Below are positions 43,201 to 50,880 of a DNA stretch of 64,000 nt, in pieces. The notes under the pieces are model-generated. The model was not told where the DNA came from. It saw only the letters and a list, made by a program, of their open reading frames with translations, and ran no database searches. Location of the stretch: NCBI GenBank assembly GCA_900290095.1, contig OKQS01000002.1, positions 1 through 64,000 of the forward strand, given 5' to 3'. Positions within the stretch are counted from its first letter, which is position 1; each line of letters starts with the position of its first letter. Position numbers and translations under genes: made by a program. Source of the DNA: Khoudiadiopia massiliensis (GTDB lineage Bacteria > Bacillota > Clostridia > Tissierellales > Peptoniphilaceae).

Positions 43201-44476
43201 TCATGTCCTGGCCGCCTATGTCCAGAATAAAGTCGACCTTGGGATCGAAATACTTGGCTGCGGTATAGTGGGCAATGGTCTCGACCTCACCTATATCCAC
43301 ATTTATGGCAGCTTTAATAAAGTCCTCACCATAGCCGCAAATTCCTGAGGATTCAATATAGGCCCCGTCGTTCATTTTGCTATAAATGGTTTTTATATTT
43401 GAAATAACGTGTTCCAGGGGTTTCCCCTTATTCGAGGAATAACTTTGGAACATAATCCTCTTATCCTTATCAAGGAGGACCATCTTTGATGTTGTGGATC
43501 CCGCATCTATCCCTAAATACAAGGGCCCTTCATATGTTTCCAAGTCTCCATATTCGATATTGGCGGTCTTGTGGTCTTTCTTGAAAGTCCGATACTCCTC
43601 TTCCGAGTTAAAAAGAGCTTCCAGGGTCTTCTTCTCAATCAGACTCATGTCCCTGTCGGTATTGGCCCGGGCTATGAGATCCGAAAGCTTCTGTGGGTCG
43701 GACTCTTTTTCAGCAAGCAGGGCGGCACCCAGGGCGACAAAAAGCTGGCCGTTTTCGGGATTATGGAAGGTATTATTTTTTTCTCCTAAACTTTCTCTGA
43801 AGCGGTTGCCCAGGCAGGGCAAAAAATGCAGGGGGCCGCCAAGAAAAGTGATCCTGCCCTCAATAGGCCTTCCGCAGGCCAGGTTTGAGATGGTCTGATT
43901 TACAACCGACTGAAAGACCGACATGGCAATATCTTCCTTGGATGCCCCGTCATTAAGCAGGGACTGAATATCGGTTTTGGCAAAAACCCCACACCTCGAG
44001 GCTATGGGATAAATCTTCTTATATCCTTTGGCAAGCTCATTCAGGCCGGTAGCATCCGTATCAAGGAGATTGGCCATCTGGTCAATAAAAGCTCCTGTGC
44101 CCCCGGCACAAATTGAATTCATTCTCTGTTCAACATTGCCTTTTAGATATGTTATTTTCGAATCCTCTCCACCAAGCTCTATGATCACGTCGGTGTCGGG
44201 AATATATTTTTTAATGGCCCCGGTCTCAGCTATTACTTCCTGAACAAAGGGTATGCCCAAAAGTTCCTCCAAAATCATGCCGCCCGAACCCGTGACGGCC
44301 ATTTTGACCTTTTGGTCTCCGACCTCCTTCATCAGGTCATTGAGAACAGCTCTGACCGCCTTTCTGACATCAGATTTGTGCCGACGATATACGGAAAAAA
44401 CGCATTCCCCCTCACTGTCTAAGGCCAGCAATTTTACAGTTGTTGAGCCGACATCCAAGCCTATGTTAAGTTGCAT
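40214..44476 (-). CDS. Giant acyl-CoA dehydratase activase-related protein (HgdC/BadF type)
   Basis: Cytoplasmic fusion protein (1420 aa). It has two tandem ASKHA/BadF-BcrA-type ATPase modules (GLDVGSTTVKLL at residue 5, GIDAGSTTSKMVLLDK around 325), the second with the cysteine cluster CSSGCGSFL like the Fe-S-bridged activator of 2-hydroxyacyl-CoA dehydratases. Then come a small cysteine motif (CGRCSNNC...CERG, ~645-675), a DUF2229-like region (SSETVCYPAKLVHGH) and an HgdB-like part (NDSCYPSITVVGQ, QTGGACRASNYVGY, QPFGCLPNHI). Homologs of this size occur widely in Clostridia; the substrate is not known. The ATG at 44476 follows GAGGCGG; a TTG 17 codons upstream has no ribosome-binding site. 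First gene of the long unit ending in suf. Confidence 0.85.
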   Translation of the reverse strand: MQLNIGLDVGSTTVKLLALDSEGECVFSVYRRHKSDVRKAVRAVLNDLMKEVGDQKVKMAVTGSGGMILEELLGIPFVQEVIAETGAIKKYIPDTDVIIELGGEDSKITYLKGNVEQRMNSICAGGTGAFIDQMANLLDTDATGLNELAKGYKKIYPIASRCGVFAKTDIQSLLNDGASKEDIAMSVFQSVVNQTISNLACGRPIEGRITFLGGPLHFLPCLGNRFRESLGEKNNTFHNPENGQLFVALGAALLAEKESDPQKLSDLIARANTDRDMSLIEKKTLEALFNSEEEYRTFKKDHKTANIEYGDLETYEGPLYLGIDAGSTTSKMVLLDKDKRIMFQSYSSNKGKPLEHVISNIKTIYSKMNDGAYIESSGICGYGEDFIKAAINVDIGEVETIAHYTAAKYFDPKVDFILDIGGQDMKAMHIRDGIIDSIQLNESCSSGCGSFLSTFAASVGMDAESFQKKALFAKNPVDLGSRCTVFMNSKVKQAQKEGAELEDIAAGLCYSVIKNAIQKVIKIRDPQKLGENLVVQGGTFYGDAILRAFEKITGRKATRPDIAGIMGAMGMALIAMDRSEGKTGLKNEKELNEFSYSQRSARCGRCSNNCALTVNIFSDGSRYISGNRCERGAGIERKDRDIPNLYKYKYDRLFNYYSYLPKSLAKYPTVGIPRVMNIYENYPFWHSFFYKLGFPVKLSEASSRKIYDKGLASISSETVCYPAKLVHGHIESLVESGVNFIWYPSIFYENKQFDNAKNQVNCPVVIGFPEVIKNNVSSIKEKGVTYYYPFLSFKDKKSLSSRLEDIFSEIKIGGKTYRIDRDKTRAACDYAWNEQKNYHEDVKAEGAIALDWIKKNKKKAIVLAGRPYHIDSEINHGIPELVNAMGLGLISEDALAMNAGDTEEDLRVLDQWVYHARLYRAAQYVSESDDLELIQLNSFGCGLDAVTSDQVQEILESKGKIYTLLKIDEISNLGAAKIRIRSLIQAIEDSKHERLGIKREDSSYAPKKAKFMKSMKKDYTILVPAMAPDHFRIFQSAFSSEGYKVEFLDRVDSEVINAGLKYVNNDSCYPSITVVGQMMEALESGKYDPDRTALLITQTGGACRASNYVGYIRKALRDMGCPQIPVIALSFQGIEMSPGLKLTPSLLNKAAYSIVLGDLIMRMSNRVRPYEKNKGESEQLKEKWIETSRDFIRKPSRARYGKLVRQCVEEFDGIEMEDTVKPRAGIVGEILVKYLPQANNNLQDILEEEGAEVVVPDLTDFILYCLRNSIHKSELLGTSKWTATICKLGIMALESYRKPVRKALRESKNFEEMMKIEDIESYAQEIVSLGHQYGEGWLLTGEMIELIHAGAPNIVCIQPFGCLPNHITGKGVMKAIREKYPESNIIAIDYDPGASEVNQLNRVKLMMTQARENLEGGLNA

Positions 44477-44595
44477 ATCCGCCTCGCTTCTATATATATA
44501 TTTAATCGTTCTATAATTTATATCCAAATTACTAGGGTTTGACTCTGTATTTTAACATATTGGGGTAATAATAATATTGTTAATCTTAACTTTCA

Positions 44596-44624
44596 TTGTA
44601 AAATCATTTGTGATGAATGATAAT
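44596..44624 (+). promoter_or_regulatory. Flavodiiron-gpmI promoter
   Basis: TTGTAA (44596-44601), 17-base spacer, GATAAT (44619-44624). The 44477-44694 region between the divergent activase and flavodiiron genes is AT-rich; apart from this and a GTTAATCTTAAC inverted repeat at 44579-44590 I see no feature. No clear activase promoter was found. Confidence 0.55.
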
Positions 44625-44694
44625 ATTTAATAAGAATGTAAATACTGCAGGCTACACTTATTACTTTATTTGTTTTTTATAGAAAGGACATAAT

Positions 44695-45942
44695 ATGCTT
44701 CACAGTGCAAAAATTACGGACGACCTTATCTACATAGGCGTCAATGACAGACAAACCCCTTTGTTTGAAAATCAATGGCCCCTGCCATCAGGAATTTCCT
44801 ATAACTCATTCCTACTTGCGGATGAGAAAACCTGCCTTATGGACGCGGTCAAGATTACGGAAGTTGAGGGCTTACTTGATAATTTGAAAAAGAGCCTGGG
44901 CGGCCGCCCGCTCGACTATATAGTTGTCCACCATGTTGAGCCTGACCACTCCTCAGGTCTCGATATAGTAATGAAGCTATATCCCAAGGCCAAGCTGGTG
45001 GGAAATAAAAAGACCTTCAGCTTCCTAAAGAATTTTTACGGAATTGATTCCGAAAATCACCTTGTCGTGAACGATGGAGATATCCTGGACCTTGGAAAGC
45101 ATAAGCTGGCATTTTATAGAACACCCATGGTCCATTGGCCCGAGTCAATGGTTTCTTTTGATACCACTGACGGCATCCTCTTCTCTCAGGATATATTCGG
45201 AAGCTACGGAGCCCTGGAAGGCCCCCTCTTCGATGATGAAATATCACGCTGGAACCACTATTCTGATGAGGCTGTCCGCTACTATGTGAATATAGTTTCA
45301 AAATATTCTTTAATGGCCCGCAGGGCTTTGGACAAGCTGGCCGATCTGGACATTAAAATGATCTGCCCTGACCACGGTCCCGTTTGGCGCAGCCATCCCG
45401 AAGAGATACTCAAACTTTACCAAACATTGGCCTCCGCAAAGGTTGACCAATCCGTCACTGTAATTTACGGATCAATGTATGGGAACACTGAAAATATGGC
45501 CGATTGCCTGGTCAGGGAATTATCAAAACAAGGGATCAAGGACGTCAAACTCTTTGATGTTTCAAAGACCCACTTTTCCTATCTTGAGGCAGAGTGCTGG
45601 AAATCACGCGGCATAGTTTTGGGGTCCTGCTCATATGATTCAGACCTCTTCCCCCCAATGAAGGCTTTCGTAGACCATTTGGATAAAAACAAGCTCCAAA
45701 ACCACGTCCTTGGAATTTTCGGCAACTATTCCTGGTCCGGCGGCGGATTAAAGGGCCTGCAGGCCTTTGCTGAAAAACAAAAGGGCATGGAAGTTATTGA
45801 AGATCCCCAGCCTGATGCCTTATCCGGTCCGACAGACGAGGACTTTGATCAGTTGAGGCTCCTGGCCGAGAAGGTGGCTGCCGCTGTAAAGTCCCATGCC
45901 GAGGAAGATGAAAAAACGTCTTTCAAACTGTTTGATAAATAA
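44695..45942 (+). CDS. Flavodiiron protein (A-type flavoprotein)
   Basis: Flavodiiron protein (415 aa) that reduces O2 to water (and in some cases NO) to protect anaerobes, fed by rubredoxin or a related donor. The N-terminal metallo-beta-lactamase-like domain supplies the diiron ligands: HVEPDHSSG (HxExDH), MVHWPES, SQDIFGSYG and CPDHGPVW. The C-terminal flavodoxin domain (~250-395) binds FMN through GSMYGNTENMA. No rubredoxin or NADH domain is fused. AAAGGA precedes the ATG. It is followed by gpmI after 40 bases with no terminator. Confidence 0.95.
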   Translation: MLHSAKITDDLIYIGVNDRQTPLFENQWPLPSGISYNSFLLADEKTCLMDAVKITEVEGLLDNLKKSLGGRPLDYIVVHHVEPDHSSGLDIVMKLYPKAKLVGNKKTFSFLKNFYGIDSENHLVVNDGDILDLGKHKLAFYRTPMVHWPESMVSFDTTDGILFSQDIFGSYGALEGPLFDDEISRWNHYSDEAVRYYVNIVSKYSLMARRALDKLADLDIKMICPDHGPVWRSHPEEILKLYQTLASAKVDQSVTVIYGSMYGNTENMADCLVRELSKQGIKDVKLFDVSKTHFSYLEAECWKSRGIVLGSCSYDSDLFPPMKAFVDHLDKNKLQNHVLGIFGNYSWSGGGLKGLQAFAEKQKGMEVIEDPQPDALSGPTDEDFDQLRLLAEKVAAAVKSHAEEDEKTSFKLFDK

Positions 45943-45982
45943 ATCTAAGCATTAATATTTTGCACAATTAGAAAGGAACACA

Positions 45983-47581
45983 ATGGCTGAATTAGAAAGA
46001 AAAGTTGTCCTTATAGTTATGGATGGTGTGGGAATAAGTCCTGACGACAAGAAGGACGGTGATGCCTTTTACCAGTCCCACACACCTTGCCTTGATAAGC
46101 TGATGAAAGAAAAGCCCATGATAGAACTTAGGGCCCACGGAAAATCTGTGGGTTTGCCTTCAGATGCGGATATGGGGAACTCCGAAGTAGGCCACAACGC
46201 CATCGGTTGCGGGCAAATCTATGCCCAGGGGGCCGAGCTGGTCAATCGCTCCATAGAATCCGGACTCATATTTGAATCCGCATGCTGGAAAGAGGCCATT
46301 TCCAAATGCGTTAAGAATGGAGCCCTCCACTTTATAGGCCTTCTTTCGGACGGCAATGTCCACTCACACATTGACCACTTAAAGGCAATGATAAAAGAAG
46401 CAAAAAAAGAGGGAGTAAGGGAAGTCTTTATCCATGCCCTGCTTGACGGGCGTGATGTCCCGCCCACTTCGGGAATGACATATATTGAGGATATCGAGAA
46501 TTTTGCCGAGGGCCTCAATTCAGATGACTTCTCCTGCAGGATAGCCTCCGGCGGCGGCAGGATGAACATAAGCATGGACCGCTATAAAGCCGACTGGTCT
46601 ATGGTTGAAAGGGGCTGGAATGCCCAAGTCCACGGAAAGGCCCTGCCCTTCGGTTCAGCCGAATTGGCATATAAAAGCTTGAGAGAAAGCACGGGCAAAA
46701 TCGACCAGGACTTGCCTGCCTTCGTAATTGAAAAGGACGGAAAGCCTATAGGCCCAATAAAGGACGGTGATTCGGTCATTCTCTTCAATTTCAGGGGTGA
46801 CAGGGCCTTGGAAGTCTCCATGGCCTTTGAGGATGATGATTTCCCATATTTTGACAGGGGAAAAAGACCCGACTGCTATTTTGCCGGCATGTTGGAGTAT
46901 GACGGAGACCTCCACATTCCAAAGAATTATCTGGTAAACCCTCCCCATATAGAAAATACTCTTACCGAGTTTTTGGTTGAAAAGGGAGTCAATGAGTTTG
47001 CCTGTTCTGAGACACAAAAATTCGGCCATGTTACCTATTTCTGGAATGGAAACAGGAGTGAGAAGTTCTCCGAGGACCTTGAGACCTGGCTTGAAATACC
47101 TTCCGATATAGTTCCTTTCGAACAGAGACCTTGGATGAAGGCGGCTGAGGTCACGGATGCCCTTATGGAAGCCATGGAGTCTGAAAAATTCGGCTTCCTT
47201 AGGATAAATTATCCAAATGGAGACATGGTGGGTCACACCGGGGAATTTGACAGTGTCAGAATAGCCATGGAAGCTGTCGATCTCGGTATTTCACGCCTCC
47301 TGCCTGTAGCTGAAAAGTTGGGCTATACCCTCTTGATATTGGCAGACCACGGAAACGCTGACGATATGAAGCAGAAGGATAAAAAGACCGGGCAAACACT
47401 GCCTAAAACATCACACTCTCTCAATCCCGTTCCCTTCATAGTTGTCGACCCCAAAAATGAAGTCAAACTTGATTCCTCCAAATCAAATGTTGCGGGGCTG
47501 GCCAATGTTGCCGCTACAGTAGTGGAGTTGATGGGATTTGAAAAGCCCGAGAGCTGGGAGGATTCAGTCCTTCTCAAGTAA
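45983..47581 (+). CDS. gpmI: 2,3-bisphosphoglycerate-independent phosphoglycerate mutase
   Basis: GpmI (532 aa), the Mn2+-dependent, alkaline-phosphatase-fold mutase that converts 3- and 2-phosphoglycerate in glycolysis. Landmarks: VLIVMDGVG (first metal Asp), MGNSEVGHNAIG with the phosphorylated Ser near residue 60, DGRDVPP, ILADHGNAD and KTSHSLNPVPF near the C-terminus. Length is slightly above the usual ~510 residues. GAAAGGA precedes the ATG. Second gene after the flavodiiron protein. Confidence 0.97.
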   Translation: MAELERKVVLIVMDGVGISPDDKKDGDAFYQSHTPCLDKLMKEKPMIELRAHGKSVGLPSDADMGNSEVGHNAIGCGQIYAQGAELVNRSIESGLIFESACWKEAISKCVKNGALHFIGLLSDGNVHSHIDHLKAMIKEAKKEGVREVFIHALLDGRDVPPTSGMTYIEDIENFAEGLNSDDFSCRIASGGGRMNISMDRYKADWSMVERGWNAQVHGKALPFGSAELAYKSLRESTGKIDQDLPAFVIEKDGKPIGPIKDGDSVILFNFRGDRALEVSMAFEDDDFPYFDRGKRPDCYFAGMLEYDGDLHIPKNYLVNPPHIENTLTEFLVEKGVNEFACSETQKFGHVTYFWNGNRSEKFSEDLETWLEIPSDIVPFEQRPWMKAAEVTDALMEAMESEKFGFLRINYPNGDMVGHTGEFDSVRIAMEAVDLGISRLLPVAEKLGYTLLILADHGNADDMKQKDKKTGQTLPKTSHSLNPVPFIVVDPKNEVKLDSSKSNVAGLANVAATVVELMGFEKPESWEDSVLLK

Positions 47582-47598
47582 ACAATTTATATATATTA

Positions 47599-47646
47599 AA
47601 AGGGCCGGCCTTGGGAATAAGTCCTCAAGGCAGGCCCTTCTTTTAT
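47599..47646 (+). terminator. gpmI terminator
   Basis: AAGGGCCGGCCTTG paired with CAAGGCAGGCCCTT (one bulged A), followed by CTTTTATT. On the other strand it may also stop the converging SPFH-RHH transcript, though that U tract is weaker. Confidence 0.85.
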
Positions 47647-47656
47647 TGGTCTATAA

Positions 47657-47824
47657 TTAACTGTCTTCTTTTTTCTTCTTACTCCTTCCCCTGTCCTTTA
47701 CGCAATTTGTGAGGAGATACTCTATCTGTCCGTTTACGGACCTGAAATCATCCTCTGCCCAGGCAGCAATTTCATTGTATAGTTCTTGAGAAAGGCGTAA
47801 TGGGATCTGCTTTTTCTTTGACAT
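47657..47824 (-). CDS. Small ribbon-helix-helix-like (Arc type) protein
   Basis: A 55-residue basic protein, starting MSKKKQIPLRLSQELYNEIA and ending in a lysine-rich tail. The short beta-strand (QIPLRLS), the first helix (QELYNEIAAWAEDD) and second helix (VNGQIEYLLTNCV) match the Arc/MetJ ribbon-helix-helix pattern in which the strand pairs in a dimer and touches DNA. It begins 29 bases after the SPFH gene with TAGGGAA before the ATG, so it is co-transcribed. Small proteins of this type often follow SPFH genes in Gram-positive genomes. DNA binding is inferred from the fold; it may autoregulate through the palindrome at 48989-49007. Confidence 0.8.
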   Translation of the reverse strand: MSKKKQIPLRLSQELYNEIAAWAEDDFRSVNGQIEYLLTNCVKDRGRSKKKKEDS

Positions 47825-47853
47825 TTCCCTAGATCGTTTTTCTTAGGCCTTTA

Positions 47854-48909
47854 TTAATAAAGGCTTCCGGTATTCAAAACCGGCTGGGCATCCCGGTCTC
47901 CGCATAGGACTACAAGTAGGTTTGAGACCATGGCGGCTTTTCTTTCGTCATCTAAGTCTATTACATTGCCCTCTTCCAGCTGTTTGAGGGCCATCTGAAC
48001 TATGGAAACGGCCCCATCCGCAATCATTGCCCTGGCATCGATTATTGCCGAGGCCTGCTGGCGTTTTAACATTATTGCTGCAATCTCGGGAGCATAGGCC
48101 AGGTAGGTTATCCTTGTATCAACAATTTCAACACCTGCACAAGCCATGCTGTCCTGGAGGTCCTTGCGGATTCTCTCGGCAACGATTTTGCTGGAGCCTC
48201 TTAGGCTGCCTTCATCCGGCTCTCCATCTCCTGTTGTGTCTATATTCTCAGCAACATCATAGGGGTACTTCCTGACGATGTCCCTAACTGAAGCATCGCA
48301 CTGGAGAGACAGGTACTCTTTATAGTTGTCAACCACGAATACTGCCTTGGCTGTATCAACAACCCTCCATGTCACGGCAACTCCGATTTCCACGGGATTT
48401 CCCAGGGCGTCATTTATTTTTTGCTTGGCATTTGACAAGGTCATGAGCTTTAAAGATATCTTTTTAGAATATGTCTTTAAATCCATGTTTTCACTGTTAA
48501 TAGTTATGGACTGGGACTTACCGAAGCCCTGAACATCCTCGCTCTGGCCCAGCTTGGTTTCAGCTGCCGGGTTAAATGTTGATGCAAAAGGGTTTACAAA
48601 GTAAACACCGGGGTTCTTTAAACTTCCTATATACTTGCCGAAAAGAACCATTACCAGGGCCTCTTCAGGCTTTATAATCTTGATGCCTTTAAACATAAAG
48701 GGTATTAGGACCGTGGCAACTATTGACGGCACGAAAAATATTGGCATGGAACCATTATTTATTCCTATTGCGCCCATGACTATACCAAATATGCTGAGGA
48801 AAAAACCGGCGATCAGGAGGAAGAGGATTGGCAAACCGTTGGGCCTTTCCCTCAAAATTTTCTCCTTTACGTTTTTCCCGGCAAGTTTGACTTTATCTTT
48901 TTCTTCCAT
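47854..48909 (-). CDS. SPFH (band 7) domain membrane protein
   Basis: Membrane protein (351 aa) of the SPFH/stomatin-prohibitin family. The cytoplasmic N-terminus (1-24) is followed by two hydrophobic segments (about 25-50 and 56-73) and then the SPFH domain (about 80-290: IIKPEEALVMVLFGKYIG, PVEIGVAVTWRVVDTAKAVF, VDTRITYLAYAPEIAAIMLKRQQA). Such proteins form large rings or membrane platforms; the client is unknown. AAAGGAG precedes the ATG. The only co-transcribed partner is the small RHH-like gene. Confidence 0.9.
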   Translation of the reverse strand: MEEKDKVKLAGKNVKEKILRERPNGLPILFLLIAGFFLSIFGIVMGAIGINNGSMPIFFVPSIVATVLIPFMFKGIKIIKPEEALVMVLFGKYIGSLKNPGVYFVNPFASTFNPAAETKLGQSEDVQGFGKSQSITINSENMDLKTYSKKISLKLMTLSNAKQKINDALGNPVEIGVAVTWRVVDTAKAVFVVDNYKEYLSLQCDASVRDIVRKYPYDVAENIDTTGDGEPDEGSLRGSSKIVAERIRKDLQDSMACAGVEIVDTRITYLAYAPEIAAIMLKRQQASAIIDARAMIADGAVSIVQMALKQLEEGNVIDLDDERKAAMVSNLLVVLCGDRDAQPVLNTGSLY

Positions 48910-48988
48910 ATTTAAGCTCCTTTCAGATTTTATACATGATAGTTATAAATTTTTAGCTGTTTATTTTAACAATGCGACTTGTTGTTTC

Positions 48989-49007
48989 TGATATCTTTTT
49001 GATATCA
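48989..49007. promoter_or_regulatory. Palindrome at the SPFH-RHH promoter (candidate operator)
   Basis: TGATATC-TTTTT-GATATCA is a perfect 7-bp inverted repeat with a 5-base spacer, starting about 10 bases downstream of the -10 box, i.e. over the transcription start region. Its size fits two RHH dimers or another small repressor. Confidence 0.5.
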
Positions 49008-49017
49008 TTCTGAATGT

Positions 49018-49047
49018 ATTATACTCCAAGATGGTAGAAATGTACAA
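49018..49047 (-). promoter_or_regulatory. SPFH-RHH promoter
   Basis: Minus-strand TTGTAC (49042-49047), 18-base spacer, perfect TATAAT (49018-49023); the leader to the SPFH ATG is about 100 bases. Confidence 0.7.
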
Positions 49048-49074
49048 GAGTTTTTTGAAAAGTATTTATCCAAT

Positions 49075-49122
49075 AAAAAAAGCGACCTAACCCCGGAATC
49101 AAGCGTTCTGCAGGCTAGGTCG
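49075..49122 (-). terminator. Terminator of the ABC exporter operon
   Basis: Minus-strand CGACCTAGCC (49113-49122) pairs with GGTTAGGTCG (49083-49092), followed by CTTTTTTTATT. Confidence 0.88.
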
Positions 49123-49163
49123 TCCTATTAATATTTTATTTTTTTTATAAAACAATTTTTAAA

Positions 49164-50879
49164 CTAAACATTCATCCTTAAAAGATATTTTTCCCCGTTC
49201 TTCAAAACATTCAGGAAGGAAAACAGCATTACTACTGCAGCTATGCCAATTATCACTGTTGATGAAATTAATATATTAATGTTCGTTAGGAAAACAAAGG
49301 CGAATGATCCACCTATTAATATCATTGGAAGAATTGCGGCAATAAAGGTGTTTTTGCCGCCTTTTACGGCCTTGGTTTCATCCTCCCAGTCAAGATTGGG
49401 CCACATCATATCCATGTTGAATTCCAAGAGCGAAATAGCCAAGCTCATAATTATGAAGCTCAATAATGAGAGGCCCAGAACCAAAATATCAAAGGAAACA
49501 AGCCAGTTCAATACCAGCAAAATTACCAGGCCCACTGCAGAAGCCAGCAGATATGAGCAGGCGAAAATCGACAATAATAGCCCACTTGCTTTCATAGGCA
49601 AGGTTTTGAGGAATTCTATGTGCTTGCCTTCTCTGCTCACGGAGGTTGCGGTCGGCCCGTTCATAAAACTCAAGACCCCTACGCCGGCCCCTACAAGTAT
49701 AGCTATTGCTATTTTCAGCTCCATATCGTTACCAATCATTTCACTGACAAAAAGCCGTAAATCACTTATTTGAAATCCGGATGCCGCAATCTCCTCCCTA
49801 TTCATAAATGCCGGAACGGCTAAACAAAACGCCATCCATAAGGGCACGAATAAAACTCCTACAACAACGTTGAGCATATAGGCCGGTGTCCTGACTAGGG
49901 TTTTCCATTCTCGTTTAATGATTGCCAGGTGTGGGGAAGACCCCTTGCTTACACTCTGTCCTATCTCCTTTTGTGAAAGCTTTTTCTCTTTTTTGCCGCC
50001 TGATGACATTGAAAGAAGAAGCCTGAAATACATGGGCTTTGCCAATACCACCGTAGCCAGGACCAGGATTGTTGTGAGGATAAGGACTATTGCGAGCCCG
50101 GTCAAAAATCCCATTGCCCCTTCTCCGTTGATCATAAGCATTCCGCCCTTGACAGTCGGAAATACCAGGGAAATGAGGCTGATATTCTGCTCCATTACGG
50201 ACATTACGGGAAGAGAAGCATTGCCTGCTGTAAAAGCGTCTCTGTTAAAATACTGGACTCCCAAGTAGAAGATGACCGAGAAAACTATGCTGAAAAATCC
50301 TGTTATCAGGCTGAGCCTGTTTTTATCCCTAAGCCCGGGCACAAGACTCATTATCAGCATAAAGACCAGGGCAATCACAGTGGTCATAAACAGCGGAATT
50401 GTGAAAATCAGGATTATCCAGGATATAAGTATCTTTATACTGAAATTTGCCATAAGACTTCCGCCAATAAGAGGGACGCCCATAAAAAGGATTCCCAGCA
50501 ATTGATTAATATATATTGACAGGAAATTAGCTGAGAAAATTTCCGACGAGCTGAAAGGCATGGTCATGAAAATTTCCATATTATTGGAGAAAAATAGGGC
50601 ACTTGGAATTGCCAAAATCCCCAAAAATATGAGTATGAGATTAAGGCTCATTACAAGGGTTCCTGTTCCAACCTCTCCCATTCCGGCCGCATTGGCCTGC
50701 TTGGTAATATTATATGCAGTCATGCCAAAGGTTGGTGCCAAGGACGCTATAAGGAGCAACGCAAGTATAACCCCTCCTACCTTTTTAAGAGCGGAGTTTT
50801 TTGCATTTTTACCTGAACCCGTAGCCCTTCTCCAGCTGGTCTTAAGATTAACTTTAACAAGACTTAAAAAGCGGTTCAT
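49164..50879 (-). CDS. ABC transporter permease (ABC-2 type)
   Basis: Integral membrane protein (571 aa) with about 12 hydrophobic segments spread over its length, in the pattern of large ABC-2 exporters. The first cytoplasmic part (KVNLKTSWRRATGSGKNAKN) is basic. It pairs with the ATPase directly upstream. I chose the ATG at 50879, which has GGAGG 6 bases before it and starts 1 base after the ATPase stop; a TTG 9 codons upstream would overlap the ATPase. The substrate is unknown; Bacillus relatives include the EcsB-like and YthQ-like exporters. Confidence 0.85.
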   Translation of the reverse strand: MNRFLSLVKVNLKTSWRRATGSGKNAKNSALKKVGGVILALLLIASLAPTFGMTAYNITKQANAAGMGEVGTGTLVMSLNLILIFLGILAIPSALFFSNNMEIFMTMPFSSSEIFSANFLSIYINQLLGILFMGVPLIGGSLMANFSIKILISWIILIFTIPLFMTTVIALVFMLIMSLVPGLRDKNRLSLITGFFSIVFSVIFYLGVQYFNRDAFTAGNASLPVMSVMEQNISLISLVFPTVKGGMLMINGEGAMGFLTGLAIVLILTTILVLATVVLAKPMYFRLLLSMSSGGKKEKKLSQKEIGQSVSKGSSPHLAIIKREWKTLVRTPAYMLNVVVGVLFVPLWMAFCLAVPAFMNREEIAASGFQISDLRLFVSEMIGNDMELKIAIAILVGAGVGVLSFMNGPTATSVSREGKHIEFLKTLPMKASGLLLSIFACSYLLASAVGLVILLVLNWLVSFDILVLGLSLLSFIIMSLAISLLEFNMDMMWPNLDWEDETKAVKGGKNTFIAAILPMILIGGSFAFVFLTNINILISSTVIIGIAAVVMLFSFLNVLKNGEKYLLRMNV

Positions 50880-50880
50880 A

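Noticed and set aside
44576-44592. Rex-like repeat TTGTTAATCTTAAC upstream of the flavodiiron gene
   Set aside because: The clostridial Rex site needs a 4-base spacer and full TTAACAA right arm; here the spacer is 2 and the arm is incomplete.
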